From Marisa cornuarietis (lineage: Eukaryota; Mollusca; Gastropoda; Architaenioglossa; Ampullariidae), in contig SMMW01000025.1 in the NCBI GenBank assembly GCA_004794655.1, positions 5,801,001-5,865,000 of the forward strand: a stretch of 64,000 bases of DNA, read 5' to 3'. Shown here one piece after another: positions 1 through 11,594 of the stretch; within the stretch, counting starts at the first letter, position 1, and every line of letters starts with the position of its first letter. The position numbers were made by a program, and so were the translations under genes. The notes below the pieces were generated by a model that saw nothing but the letters and a program-made list of their open reading frames with translations, searched no databases and had not been told where the DNA came from.

Positions 1-40
1 ACACTGACAGGGCTCCGCCAGGTTCATGACTCAATGAACA

Positions 41-105
41 ATATTTGGCGGGAAAGCAAGAGGAGTATAAAGATGGCGCTGAGTCACTAAGACGGGGGCG
101 GACGA
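41..105 (+). repeat. Dispersed repeat fragment, paired with 58953-59030
   Basis: This short segment shares its order of words with 58953-59030: a GCGG(G)AAA..CAAGA.GAGTA block, then GGCGC.GAGTCACT.AGA, then a GTGTAGA-like end. Similarity is roughly 70 percent by eye with small gaps. It lies immediately left of an hAT-N relic, whereas the partner lies upstream of a LINE relic. It could be part of an older interspersed repeat whose full form is not in the window. A short ORF over it (45-236) runs into the hAT relic and is not a gene. Confidence 0.4.
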
Positions 106-109
106 GTGT

Positions 110-428
110 AGAATCTTTTTTTGACAAGGGCCAGTTTGATATTTATAGCATCATTCGCGGACTATACACAATGATCAACTTAAAAATTAGCCTGGTACAT
201 TTGGTCAAACATTTAAATAGTTCATCCCTAAAGTGATTGCTGAATCTGTTTTTCTAGGACCACACTGGCTTGTTTCATTATTTCAAAATGTACATTATTA
301 TTATGATTCGTTTAATATAAATTTATGCTGCCATTAAAAAAAGTTCCTAGATTAATTGATGTTCGGGTCCCTTGGCAGGACCAGACCAAATGATTTCGCA
401 GGCCTTATACAGACTTTCCCCACCCCTG
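110..428 (+). mobile_element. hAT-N relic, copy A (internally deleted)
   Basis: The left part (CAAGGGCCA, then TTTGATATTTATA, then CATTCGCGG) and the right part (GACCAGACCAAATGATTTCG, ending CCCCACCCCTG) match the two ends of the longer copies at 1579-2570 and 51259-52156. The middle roughly 600 bp of the family is missing and the extreme left terminal repeat is unrecognisable. No coding capacity remains. The family assignment rests on shared words across copies within this window, not on a database match. Confidence 0.6.
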
Positions 429-460
429 GGCTAAACCAATGACCAAGTTTCAACATATAA

Positions 461-793
461 AGAGCTACACCAGTGGTACAAATAAAAAAAAAACATTGCT
501 ACACCAGTGATGAAGAGTTAATATACACAGGGATACACTAGTGATAAAAGTCTCAATATAGAGAGTGTTATACTAGTGATAAAAGTCAATATAGAGAAGG
601 ATACACCAGTTATTATGTCTTAACATCACTTCTCAATATTGACAGGTCTATCCAAATGATGAAGTCTCTAAAGAGGAATACAACAGAGATCATGTCTTAA
701 CATAGGGCTACATCGTCACAACATAGAGAGGGCTACACAAATAAAAATGTTTTAATGTCACATCTTATCATAGACAGGGCTACACCAACAATA
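461..793. repeat. Degenerate minisatellite, about 40-bp period
   Basis: Phrases such as GCTACACCAGTGATGAAG, GATACACTAGTGATAAAAGT and AATATAGAGAG recur every 35-45 bp, with steadily decaying similarity toward the right. The unit length is not a clean multiple of three and there is no open frame through the block. It reads as an old tandem array rather than a functional site. From 794 to 1578 I see only unique DNA plus a short GT-rich tract near 1293-1350. Confidence 0.55.
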
Positions 794-1578
794 TGAGGGA
801 CAAAGTATTTTGAAACATTTTGTGAAGAACCTCTGAGCTGAAAACTGCTCGCAGACCAGATAGCATGTCTCTGTAAAGAAATCTCCTCTTAAGGCCACGC
901 ATTGCCACTCGTCAGCTTGTATTATCGGGTCAATGGCAAGCGGAAGTAGTCTTGACGACCACAAGAGCCGGGCAAGAGCGGCCGGTGCCTGGACGTGACG
1001 CACTTCCTGGTTGGAGACAGCGCACGCCAGTGTGAGTGGCACGTCGTTGATGACGACACAAAGACGGTCATCTGCATTTTGATGACTCCACGTGGGCCGG
1101 CTGCTAAGGGTCAGTCTGTGACCACTGGTCACCTGCGTTAGATGTAGCGTCAGCTTGCCCAGCAGGAAGGTTGGAGGGAGGGATTGGGGCAATGGATAAG
1201 GAGAATGAACTGGTCAATTAATTCGTCTCTGGACATCGTTAATTTTGTCACGAAGCGGAGAGCATTCATCGCCGTGGGAGATTTTATACCTAAGTGTGTG
1301 TTCCTGTTTGTGTGTTTATATATGTGTGTATCTGTGTGTCTGCGTGTGTAATATCGTGTTGTATTATCGACATATTTACAGCACATATTGTGTAGCTCCA
1401 TTGACTGTTAAGCCAAGTCTGTCTACCCCTTTGTTTTACACTTGTGATTTACTCAAACCATTTAGCAGGTCAGTTGTTTTTATTTTAAATAATAGTCAGC
1501 TTTTGATTCGTCAAACAACAGACTCATTCTGTTTAATTTTCTTCCATTCGTGATTACCATTACTGAACTGCTTATGCA

Positions 1579-2570
1579 AAGGGGTAGGAAACCTTTTTTC
1601 ATCCAAGGGCCATTTTGATATTTATAACATCATTCGCCAGCCGTACAGAATTATCTACTTAAAATGAGCCTGCTCTGTTTTGTCAAGCTGTAGATTGTCC
1701 ACAGTGTGTTCATATTTTGCAATATATACAATCCCAGCCTGTCTCGCGCTGCTGTCCTCTGAGTCACCACAATCCGCATTTTCGTAATTACTAAATTAGG
1801 TGCAAGAAAATTATGCTCTGCCACCATAAAAGCAAAGCGAAACAACTGTTTAGACTCTGTAAGCATGTATTTATAATTAAAAAATTCCTAGAGGAGACAG
1901 AGTATATATTAACAAAATTGTTTTTTCTAATATACATTTTACTATTTGTGGTTGTGAGTGAAAGTACATTATTGCTCCTAATAACAGCAATAATAATCAT
2001 AAATATTTAATGCACACATACCTCCTTTCGGAGGAGCTCATTGGATTTACAGTCTCTACTCACATGCTAAATACACACATACGTGCACATGCACAAATAA
2101 ACTCATAAGCCCAAACGAATTATTACCGCCCAAAGCTTTTTCATTTGCTAATCCTTTGGAAATCGATGAAAGGATAATGTTGGGAATTTGTAAGCTTGAA
2201 CTGTTCCCAATGTCGACGATCATTTTTATTACTATTATTGTATGAGCCGACATTGTCGAAGAATGCTACGCGTAATAACAGCCGACGTCAAACCGGAAGT
2301 GTTCTACCCTCAGCTTGGGGCGAAGGTCACATGCATGCATAATTTCTCCAAAATTGTCCATACAGGCCGCGGAGGCATACGTGTCTGTCCCTCGTCATCT
2401 GCTGGTATATGTCATGTCTATCCCGTAATGGACGTTCCTTGCTTGTCCCTAAAAACTTACGTTATTATTATTCACTTAATATATGAAAAAAACATAAATT
2501 TACTAAAATCTGCGATTGTCTTGGCGGGCCAGATCAAATGATTCCGCAGGCGAGACGTTCCTCACCTCTG
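1579..2570 (+). mobile_element. Non-autonomous hAT-like element hAT-N, copy B (near full length)
   Basis: This is the longest uninterrupted member of the window's hAT-N family, about 990 bp. The left end reads AAGGGGTAGGAAACC, a diverged form of the family start CAGGGGTGGGGAACC. The right end reads GACGTTCCTCACCTCTG, the diverged inverted complement. Inside are blocks shared with the copies at 14885, 51120, 51259 and 56170: CTGTCCTCTGAGTCACCACA, a GCACAAATAAACT block, TTTTTCATTTGCT and ACCGGAAGT. No transposase frame is present, so it would have depended on a related hAT enzyme. I could not find a convincing 8-bp target duplication at its edges. Confidence 0.72.
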
Positions 2571-2947
2571 GGGACCTGTGTGACTCATACCACACATACC
2601 ACTCGCATGCTATACCACACATACCACTCGCATGCTATTCACAGCTCACAACTTCCTGTTTCGTGGAGTTTAGCAAAGCTCGTGACGTAGTGCCTGTTTT
2701 GCAGCTTTAGTAATTTTTGTCAGATTCCTCGTGGTTCCGAACGAGAATGTGCGTGATAGCTTTTTTATTTCTAGTTCAAAAGACTTGTTGTGGTGGTCTG
2801 TTGTAAACCCAGTCTCGGCAGACGTCATAAAAGAAAAAATACCTTTTTGCTTCTGTTAAAGGTTTGGTAAAGTATCATTGCTTTTAATACCAGCTGCATT
2901 TTTGACATGCAACATAAATACATAATACATTTGCGAGCACGTGCACG

Positions 2948-2951
<4 letters not shown>

Positions 2952-3019
<68 letters not shown>
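2952..3019. repeat. (CA)34 microsatellite
   Basis: There are 68 uninterrupted bases of CA dinucleotide, the longest microsatellite in the window. Translated on the minus strand it makes a poly Cys-Val frame that is an artefact. Such a long pure tract is expected to be polymorphic in length and prone to assembly error. Confidence 0.97.
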
Positions 3020-3022
<3 letters not shown>

Positions 3023-5615
3023 GGGAATTAAATGAGAATTAATAGGATAAGTGAATGAAAATTTCGAAGTAAATTAAAATTTGTTCTTGAAGACTCGCTG
3101 AAACATTTTTTTTCCTTTGGTACAAAATTTGAAGAACCGAGAGACTGAGCTCTACTTGCCACAAACATCGGTCGAGGTTGAAGAACGACCTTCTTGACAA
3201 TCGAAGGCAAAGGAAGGCGCAATCACGTGACAACCAGCAACGCCGTCAAATACTGATACAAGCATAATGCAGTAAGAAACTGGTGCCAGAGGATGGCTTT
3301 CATTACGCAACAGCTTCAACAGCCGTTACCAATTGGCGTTATCTTCCTTTTTCAGTTTCGAAGACTGTACTCATTACTTTATATCGTTAATTAGTCTCTT
3401 TACTTTCCAGTTCTACTATTACCTTCATCATCCACACCCATACCCTTCTTACACAGGCGTCTTAGAAAATATTTTATGGTGGTCGGTGCTTTAGATTTAT
3501 ACTACTTATACACTTACAATATTTTGTGCAGTTTTGTGGCTTGTGCTACTTAAACTTATACACTACTTACGTATACAGTACTTGCTCTACCTACTTTATT
3601 TGTCGTACTTATTTGCACTTTTTGGGTTGCATATATTTGCTTACCGCCGTTACTGATATTTTCGGGTTTTTATTTTGTTTGCACTGCTGTACAGCTCAGA
3701 CGCAGACCGGCGCACAATCTGTTGGCCATCAGCAAGCTGGCTAGACACGGGTGCATCAGGCGCTCACAACGAGGTTAAGCAACTGTGCGCCCTCAACGTT
3801 TTCAAGAAATTTGCGATCAAACTGTCTGACAGCATAACAAGCTTTTTCCTTGTAAGCTCGACAACCACTCTTTACTTTTAATGACGTGACTCCTCGAGCT
3901 ATCACAGGCGCCCTGTCCCTGTTGCCGATACCAAGACTCTCTTGGCAGCTGGCAGTGACAGTCTTATCGGGGCCTCGGTCGGGCCCCCCCCCCCACCGCC
4001 TTGTTTACAATGACCCCCCTGTCTGTTTGGGGTGAGAGGGCGGTGGGGATGAGGCCATGGACCTTTTACCGAATTTCGCAGGCAGCGACACAGTGTGAAG
4101 GTACAGGAATCGGTGGGCAGTGATTTCCCTGACACTTTTGTCGAAGACTCTTCCGGTTCCTTGCAGAGCCGGCCTTGATCATGTCCCTTTGAGCGAGCTT
4201 CATCTAGCAAATCTTTTCTATGACATTTCTATGAATCGTGCTTCTCTTGCCAAACGATCAGACTTTTCAACGTACACAAAAAGTTGTTCTCAACGTTTTT
4301 TTTTTGGTTTTTTTTTACACAAGTAAAGTGTTACATTCAATCACATCTGCGCTGTGTAATCTAACATCACTGACATGAACTGTAAGACAGTTTTGGGTCC
4401 CTTGTAATTTAACATCCTGGAATTCTTTTGTCTTAGTCCCTCGTGGACCAACAAATCGGGAGGGTCCCTGTCTACCCACCAGTCTAAATGGATACCTGAT
4501 TTGTCAAAAGAAAGCTAAAAGTACTGCTCATGTGAACCTTGGACCCATTACCTTTTAATATTGTGCATTTCCACATCACTCAAATGAAAACTCTTCCACC
4601 TTTATTTGAACGCCATGTGCAGTCTTTATCCTTTAGCTTGCAATAAATTCTTTCACAGGTTGGTGTTTCACAAGGCAACAGTGCAGCTACACAAGACCTT
4701 GGTTCATGGCAAGTCTTGCATGCTGCAGCGCCAGTGTTCCGTGAACGGTTGGCACTGACTTCGCCTCGCTGGGTTTGTGGCTATACTGAATATATTATGA
4801 ATACCGTAATTAACAGTCTTTACAAACAACACACAGAGCAGAAAGCAGCCATGGTTCTCTGTATTCCAGTGCAGCCCTGGCGATGACAGAGAGGGATGCA
4901 GGCCTATACAGCAGACACTGCAATGGACCATATGTCGTGGATATATGTGGAATGGGGAAAACGAACCAAACAATAAGTAAATGTTCAAGTGGACGTCGTT
5001 TGATCACTAAGTACATTACTGTAAATAGTGGGAATAATTATGAGATGAAGGAACATCACAATGTACAGTTCACTGTTTAGTAAATACAGAGTGTGTACTC
5101 CAAGACTATAACTGCTTCCTGCTTTAGAAACCGCAGGTAACAGAAAAAATCGAAAGAGTGTTTCGCTAAAAGAGTATTATTGTTGAATTACGACCGTACG
5201 ACAAGCAGACAGACAAAGATGTAAACAAGTCGGCAGGTGCATTACCCAGATTGTGATAGTCTGTTCAGGTTTGTTGAGGGTATGACTAAGAGTCCTGACA
5301 ACATGTTACTAGTTAGTATCAGTGTATCTAGCATCTCTACCAATGGTGGCAAGACCAGCCAGTCATTGTACTGACTCCATCCACAGTAGCTAGAACTAGG
5401 TAAACCACGCCCGCGCGCCCGCGAGAGAGACAGAGAGAAAGAGAGATCGTGTGTGCGTGTGTGTAAATGAAAAACGATTTCCTGAAGCTAACAAGGGCAG
5501 TTTGGGTGGCACCTCACACAGATCCACAGTTCGGTATTCGTCCCAAAACTTCTTTCTCATCGGTTTGTCAGAGCCAAGATGGCCAGCCTGTGAAACCATT
5601 ACAGCCAGAAAACTA
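3020..5615. other. Unique non-coding DNA, no recognised feature
   Basis: There are no long frames with protein-like composition and no terminal repeats. Local features are an AT-rich stretch of ACTTATAC-like words (3490-3620), a poly-C run near 3987 and a GAGA/GT-rich tract at 5420-5465. The short ORFs here have no recognisable motifs. Confidence 0.5.
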
Positions 5616-5740
5616 TGAGGCGCCAAGAGGGGAATTTTCTCTAGTTTCTCTCTCTAGCTAGACAATGCATTCTGTAATTACAGAACAAAATGCTTTCTAT
5701 AAGTAGAGAATGAGTTCTGTACGTTCATCTTGGCACCCCA
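5616..5740 (+). mobile_element. Palindromic-lattice MITE, short copy
   Basis: The left end TGAGGCGCCAAGAGGGGAA and right end TTGGCACCCCA are inverted versions of one another and match the ends of the 509-bp element at 13046-13554. The left flank is TA, while the right flank has lost the TA. The interior keeps the same modules as the large copy (AATGCATTCTGTAA, TAGAGAATGAGTTCTGTACG), but only about three 20-bp units remain. It is a truncated or internally deleted derivative with no coding capacity. Confidence 0.75.
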
Positions 5741-6985
5741 AAGAAAACAGATGGCACTAGTTGTGTGGACAAATCGTAAGCCTTGCTTAGGTTTCTCATA
5801 TCTGACAGCCACTCGTCGGAAAAAAACTTCTGTAATTAGAAAACCACTTTACCTTTGAAATGAAATATGCAGGATCAATTTACTCACCGCGTCTTATAAC
5901 GTCCAAGATAAGCCTATTAGACAAAAATAAAGTTTTCTTTGGTCATCAGTGAAAGTAAAAAATAGTTTGAGAAAACAAAAAAATTCAGTCACGTTTTGCA
6001 ACAACACGCAAGTTCTTTTGTTCTTACAGATGTCAGGGAACCAGAAACCAAGGGAATTCTATATTACTATTATACAACAAATCACCGGTCAAAGGTCAGT
6101 GGCAAGTGTCAAAATCTGTGTTCATTGCAGTATCATATCAGAGGTCTCTCTCTCCGCCCCCCGCCCCCCTCCACCCTTTCTCAGTGAAGGGGCGGGTCGA
6201 TGGCGCTGCTATCAGATGGAGTGGCCGGCGGCCGTCAGGAAATTTCAATTTGTTCCGAGGGCGCGCTGAGGCTTCCCTGGACACCAAGCCGTCCTTTCCG
6301 CCCGCCTCCGCCCATACGTCACAGGCAGGGGGGGGGGAAATAAGCCAGTGTATCTCGCCACCAATTGGCATAAACATCGCTCCATATCAGAAACTACTCT
6401 GGATCAGCCCTGAGGCGGGTGTCAAGATAACTCGGCTCGAGAGAAATGGCGGCAGCGGGTGACCCATACATCACTAGGCCCGATAAGGTCACGGACTAAC
6501 GAAGCACAGAAGTTATTGCTTCGGGTAAGGAGCGCAACTTGCAGGGAAAGGAGACCTCCTCGGAATTGCTCCGACAGGAGGGCTGGGAGGGAGTTGGGGG
6601 GGTGAAGAAACTTGTCAGGCAAAGACGATGGGTATGACAGGACTAGTGATTTAAGTAGGCATTGCCTTGTTCTCACCACTTTCAGCCGCGACAACTGACA
6701 GCACTATTTGCCTGGCGAGCGGCAGGGTGCAGTCAGATACCATCGGCGCAAGTGCCGTGTCCCGAGATGGCTGTCTATCTCGAGAAAGCAGGCTATAGTG
6801 TTGCCAGCAAGATTTCTGATTCAAAGAGCAGCACCAGAAACTTGACACGAATAACAAAATGTGCGAGATGTTTACAGCAGCCAAAAACTGGCGGTAATGG
6901 ACGACTAAAAACTCAACATATGTCTTTTCCGGCTTTCTGCACAAGTCGAGAGGTATATGTGCGCACAACATACGCCTGATGCAAA
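5741..6985. other. Unique DNA upstream of the candidate first exon
   Basis: No repeat family is recognised. GC content rises from about 6150, with C-rich and G-rich runs (6140-6190, 6325-6340, 6590-6602). Overlapping ORFs on both strands in 6100-6980 lack motifs and overlap each other in incompatible frames, as expected for GC-richer non-coding DNA. The segment could hold upstream promoter sequence for the candidate exon at 7020. Confidence 0.4.
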
Positions 6986-6989
6986 CTCT

Positions 6990-7019
6990 TTGACCTTTGT
7001 GTCAGCTGACGTCATCAAC
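6990..7019 (+). promoter_or_regulatory. Candidate proximal promoter: nuclear-receptor half site plus CRE
   Basis: A TGACCTTTG word (6991-6999), which is an extended nuclear-receptor half site read on the other strand, is followed by a perfect palindromic CRE, TGACGTCA (7007-7014). This lies a few bases before an ATG embedded in AACATGGCGGCC, a form that also matches a YY1 initiator-region motif. CRE and YY1 elements next to start codons are common at metazoan housekeeping and mitochondrial-protein genes. The motifs are seen directly; promoter function is inference. Confidence 0.4.
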
Positions 7020-7114
7020 ATGGCGGCCTCTGCAGCTGCGATCTTGCGGCGCCTACAGTTCCAGTCCCGTCCTTTGTCAGCGGCTACCACTCCAACATTT
7101 TTTTTTTTTTTTTT
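7020..7114 (+). CDS. Candidate first coding exon with mitochondrial presequence-like peptide
   Basis: From the ATG at 7020 the frame reads MAASAAAILRRLQFQSRPLS and then AATTPT before entering a 17-base poly-T run. The peptide is rich in Ala, Ser, Leu and Arg with no acidic residue, as in cleavable mitochondrial targeting presequences. The start sits in ATGGCGGC, just after a palindromic CRE. Right after the T run comes GTGAGC, a reasonable 5' splice donor; reading through instead gives a stop at 7116-7118. If this is an exon, it is 95 nt to the donor and the rest of the protein is elsewhere; no following exon was recognised. Alternatives are chance or a broken gene start. The poly-T run inside the exon is odd and lowers confidence. 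The product cannot be named. Confidence 0.33.
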
Positions 7115-7118
7115 GTGA

Positions 7119-10037
7119 GCGTTAATTTAAACTTCATGGGCATTTTCCAGGATTCTTTGCAAGGGCAGTGATAATTTGTTTATTGCTCCCTTGATTAGTT
7201 TGGCAGTTTGTGCCTGATGTACTGCTGAGTGGTTCAAACTTTGTTTATGTACTGCTATGTGGAGTGTGTCCATCTTTATGTTTATGTATTTGAGGCTTTA
7301 CTGGTGGTCTGTGTGTCGATCTTTCTGGTCAGGCTGTCTAATGCGGTGACATGAAGCCGTAGTTTTGCTTCAGTCTACTGGCGGTCATTGGCAGACGATC
7401 GTCGTGTCACGAGGGTCTGGTAACGACGCTTCACTCGCTTGCGCCAAGACGTCTCCGATGCTGTTTATATTTACCCAGGAACTTGTTTTCGAGAATTTTG
7501 ATTGGATATTTGTTCTTACCAAGTCTTGTGAGGGTAGTTTTCTGGCCATTAGAAAAAGGCTGTTTTTATAGGACCTCTCTCCACATCCTCTGAACAGAAA
7601 CACTAAGGCCACATTGTGATGGCAGCGGCTTCTAGATGCCGCAGGGTGATATAGTGGCGCTGTGTGTTTTGCACTGGAAGATAGTGTTTTTCATATTGTA
7701 CTGTGATACAGTGGAGCTGTGTCTATCGCACTGTGATGTAGTGGTGCATGCCATACATACTGTGATGTAGTCGCGTTGTGCATGTCTTCTTACAAGGGAA
7801 AAAGCTGTATGCCTGTGCTGACGTGGATCTACGATGAGTAGACTCGAGCATCGCTAAATATGTGAAGTGAACAGCTTCCTAGTGAGACTAAGGAGAACTG
7901 TTTCTTGCGCTCACCCCTGTTTTTATTAGTACGACTGTGTGATGTTGCTGATTCTTCTGCATTGAGTGATAGTCGATGTTGTCATTCTCTACCTCCACCC
8001 ACACACAGAGGACCTGTCAGTACGAGTTGTTAGTCGTGCACGCTGTGTCCTCACCTGCCAAGGAAGTGAGTGACAGGCGGCCTGACCGCCGTGTGGCTTG
8101 TCATGTCGTGGTCCTGTCCTCTTGTCACCACGTCCCCGCCCTCCTACCCTATGCCCTCCGCGCACGCGCACACACACACACACTCAATTCCGTGTGGTAG
8201 CACCATCGGTCATAGCAGCAGCTGTTAACATCAGCTCCATGCCAACGACAGGTAGACGCTGGCACACCTCATGCAGGCGTGAGTGATGAGCTGGAAAAGC
8301 CTTTGTAATACGAACTATTACTCTTTCGCAGGTCCGAGTCTGACAGACGGCACTACCCGCCTGTCTCACCTGACGATGAGGCGTCAACTTCAGGTGTGCG
8401 AGGGTCGCCGCTGACAGGCTCCAGGCTATGTTCACACCGAGCAAAGACTATAGAGTGGGCGATGACGCGGCAACAGTGTTGACTCCGTCCCCTTGGTGAC
8501 CGTCTCTCAGGCTGGCCTTACACACCTCCAATGTTCACACACACGACGCCGAGTTTCCATAACACTGCTAGACCTCAGGCGTTTCGGCCCAGGCATCTGG
8601 GAAGTCTCTCTGCTTCTTTCTATAAATCCTCATTATTATTATTACTCTGTCCCCACTTCCCTCCCACACTTCACTTCCACATACCGCCTCCTTTTCTCCG
8701 CCCCTCTTCTGATTCCCTCGAGCTTTGTATTATTCACCGGACCATTCCTAGATTTGGTCCACTTTCCATTTCTGCCTGTGTCCACTCAACAGCAACGAAC
8801 TGCGACTCCATCACCTTTTTTTTCTCTTGCCATTGTATGTGCATGTGGGTGTGTGATGTAGGTGGACCTTACGAATAGTTTAAGATATAAAATTAAGCGT
8901 GTTTGTGTTTTACTTTGATGCACCATTTGCCTTATCCTTGTAACCTAAGATACTAAATACTAATTAGTATTTACTAATAGTAATTAGCATCTTTGTTGTA
9001 ACTGAACTGGTTTTTTTCATCACTGAGCATACTTCCCAAGTAATAACTGCCCACTGGGGTTAATAAAGTTGGTCAATTTTCATTTTTGTCCTCTGTGTGT
9101 GTGTAGTAGGTATGCATGCTTATGTGTGCATGAATTCGTACGTGACTCAAGAATTGCTGCAGCACAATCGGACGCTTTATACATCCTGTTACTATTATTA
9201 GTAGTAATAGTAAATCTCAGCTGTCTGTCAGTTCCTCTCTCTCCCCACAGTTGTCCTTTGTACACACCCATTGCCCTGACTGTGCCTGTGCCGCGCCTGT
9301 GGTAACGACACTATTATTTGGATCATTAACTCGGGTATTACAAGTTTTGTGGTGTTTGTTGTTTATGACCAGCCGGTCGTGCCAGATGCCTGAAGTACTG
9401 CCGCTATTCTGCTCCAGCAACACATTAGGTTTCTCGGTGAAGCGAGAAGCTGACACTCGACTCGACACTCGGCAGGATGGATGTAGTACACAGATATTCA
9501 AACACTGAGGCTGTATGTAGACACAGGAAGTCGACGTCCAGGGGTGATACGTACACAGACAGTCAATAGAGACCATAATGCACAGGCACTCAATACAGGG
9601 GTTGTATATACACAAGCAGTCAATACAGGGGTTGTATGTACACTGTCGTTCCTAGTATCTCCTACTTTGCTTACGAACAGCCTATAATAGCGTACTACAC
9701 TGCTTATTGTACACTGTACTATAGGTCTTAATTTACACTGTGCTACAGTACCTAACGTGCACACACATGTGCTATAGTGCTACCACAGTCTATTATGTAG
9801 CACGCAGACATCGGAGTGTATTTGACCTCCGCTACACCTGGTGTACACGCGAAGATCAGGATGTTCAGCACCAGCTCATTTTTCTTTCGTTTTGTTAAAA
9901 GTCTTTGAATAAAGAAGTCTCGGTTCGCTTGAGGTGTCTTCTTCGAGCTGCTCCATGTTGGTGTCAGGAAGGAAGGAGGGTTTCACGTCGAAGCAGTCCC
10001 CCCCCCCCACAAAAGGTCCTCAAACAGCACGGACAGT
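7119..10037. other. Unique DNA with short degenerate repeats; no gene recognised
   Basis: At 7655-7790, GTGATGTAGTGG-like words recur about every 35 bp, an old minisatellite. A (CA)n tract lies at 8167-8183. An 18-bp AT-rich palindrome is at about 8955-8972. A degenerate repeat of about 36 bp containing CAATACAGGGGTTGTAT spans 9505-9650. ORFs over 8490-8880 are T/C-rich chance frames. Confidence 0.45.
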
Positions 10038-10039
10038 GT

Positions 10040-10650
10040 GTACCGTAGGCAACAAACAAAACCCTGGTCGTCTAACTGGACAGACGACAAAAGACTGATT
10101 GATAGCCGGGAGGACAGTAATTACCAGGCCCGTCACTCAAGCTTGTGGGCCGCCATGGTGACGAGAGCTGTCACGGTGTGGGCGGCCGCTAAGCCACTTC
10201 TTCTGCCCTCGCCCCGGCTCGGGCTTATCAGCACGGATCAAACAGCCGGCCGTTTGACACGCTGTCTGTTAACGGATCCATCTTCCAAATCTCTCAACAT
10301 CCCGCTCTGTGATCACCAATGCTGATAAGCGGGTGTAATGGCCAGTTTTACAGCGGCCCATGCCGGTGTCCTCACGCAACTCAGCCATTTGAGAGGCCGA
10401 CTGCTTTTGATCTGTCAGTGGCGGCTGCTGGTGCGATGACAAAGGCGGGAATAAAGGCCTGATTTCCAAGTCAGGGCCCTGGGCACGGCCCATGTTATTT
10501 CAATCTGTCTGTGCAGTTTGCTCGCTTACTGCAACACGGCTCTCAACAAATGGCCCAGGAATGAGCTTCCAGGCTAATGAGCGAGGGCGGTTACATGCCC
10601 GTTGCTGTCGGTACCCGCTTGCTGTAAAGCCCGGGTGCCGTATAGAGGGC
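10040..10650. promoter_or_regulatory. GC-richer, repeat-free island; candidate regulatory element
   Basis: This stretch has no microsatellites or transposon words and is more CpG-rich than its surroundings. It contains an exact inverted pair GCTTATCAGCA (10223-10233) and TGCTGATAAGC (10320-10330), each with a GATA core, 86 bp apart. It also holds an optimal-context ATG (GCCGCCATGG around 10155) that opens only 56 codons. That combination is typical of conserved non-coding elements, but conservation cannot be seen from one sequence. Confidence 0.3.
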
Positions 10651-11051
10651 GAGGTTAAAAGTTGTCGGCAGCTGTTTGAAGTCGTGATAAGGCGAGGAGG
10701 GGCGAGGAGGGGCGAGGGGGAAACAACGCACCGCCTGCTTCACATTCCAGTGTTCCTGCCACTCAAGGTGGCGTTGTGTACAGTAATGCATGTAGCACGC
10801 TGCTGACGTCACTTGTCTGGAGGTGTCTCGATTACCACTGACAGTGGAAGAATGTAAGGACCATAACTGTGAAATATATTTTGCAAAATATGTTTCTGAC
10901 GATAGATACTTTTCCCCTCCAATCATAGCATTACGTATATATCTAGGGTGGAGATGAAAGAAGCTGGCACACAACTATATGATACTTGCCTGCTGACACA
11001 CAAAAGTCGACAGCGTCGTTTTGTAGCACGTGGTTAGATCACTGCATACAT

Positions 11052-11158
11052 AGGACGTCGAGAAGAGGACAGTTACAGAAATACACATACAAACTTAAAA
11101 CAAAAATGAAGCAAAACGCCCTGCGCCAAAACACCCACGATTCTTTATACACAAAGCT
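11052..11158 (+). repeat. Left member of a roughly 105-bp direct repeat
   Basis: This block begins AGGACGTCGAGAAGAGGACA and ends CACGATTCTTTATACACA. It matches 11595-11698, with shared internal words (AGTTACAGA, AATGAAGCAAAA, CCTGCG) and scattered substitutions. The two lie about 540 bp apart in the same orientation. They could be remnants of a segmental duplication or of repeats bordering a small element; no terminal dinucleotide or target-duplication signature makes them LTRs. Confidence 0.6.
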
Positions 11159-11477
11159 TTTTTCTTAACAATTCTTTGGCGCGTGTGATAACGCGTCCTT
11201 CTGAGATCTGGTGAAAGAGTAAAGGTGTGAGGTCAGGATAGCTGTTTGTACCCGTGTTGTCGACCTCAGCGGTCGCTCGGCATTATTGACCGCCCCCCTG
11301 GTGCTTATGGTACGAAGATAACCGCAACAAACACAAGCGATATATGTCATTTCACATTAACACGATGGAACGCAATGACACATAATTATTCCATGTCATA
11401 TCAACACTATGTCACGCCATGTCACATCGAAACATAAATAAGACGTCCATGAGGTAAAGTGTCGCGCCCTGACAACA

Positions 11478-11594
11478 AGAAACTAAACACAAGAAGAATG
11501 TTAAATAACTGCACACAAGAAGAATGTTAAATTCATGTGCACAACAAGAATAATAAATAACTACACACAACAAGAATGTTAAATCACTATGCAC
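11478..11594. repeat. Degenerate minisatellite with AAGAATGTTAAAT units
   Basis: The word CACAAGAAGAATGTTAAAT, or close variants, occurs four times at intervals of about 35 bp, alternating with ACTGCACAC or TCATGTGCAC spacers. It fills the space just before the right copy of the 105-bp direct repeat. No frame is maintained through it. Confidence 0.55.

Noticed and set aside
1571..2578. 8-bp target duplication for hAT-N copy B
   Set aside because: Flanks CTTATGCA and GGGACCTG do not match; the edges are too diverged to claim one.
2825..3016. Cys-Val repeat protein on the minus strand
   Set aside because: Translation of the (CA)34 microsatellite.
10155..10325. ATG in perfect GCCGCCATGG context opening 56 codons
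   Set aside because: The peptide has no recognisable motif and stops without a splice donor; the segment looks more like a regulatory island.
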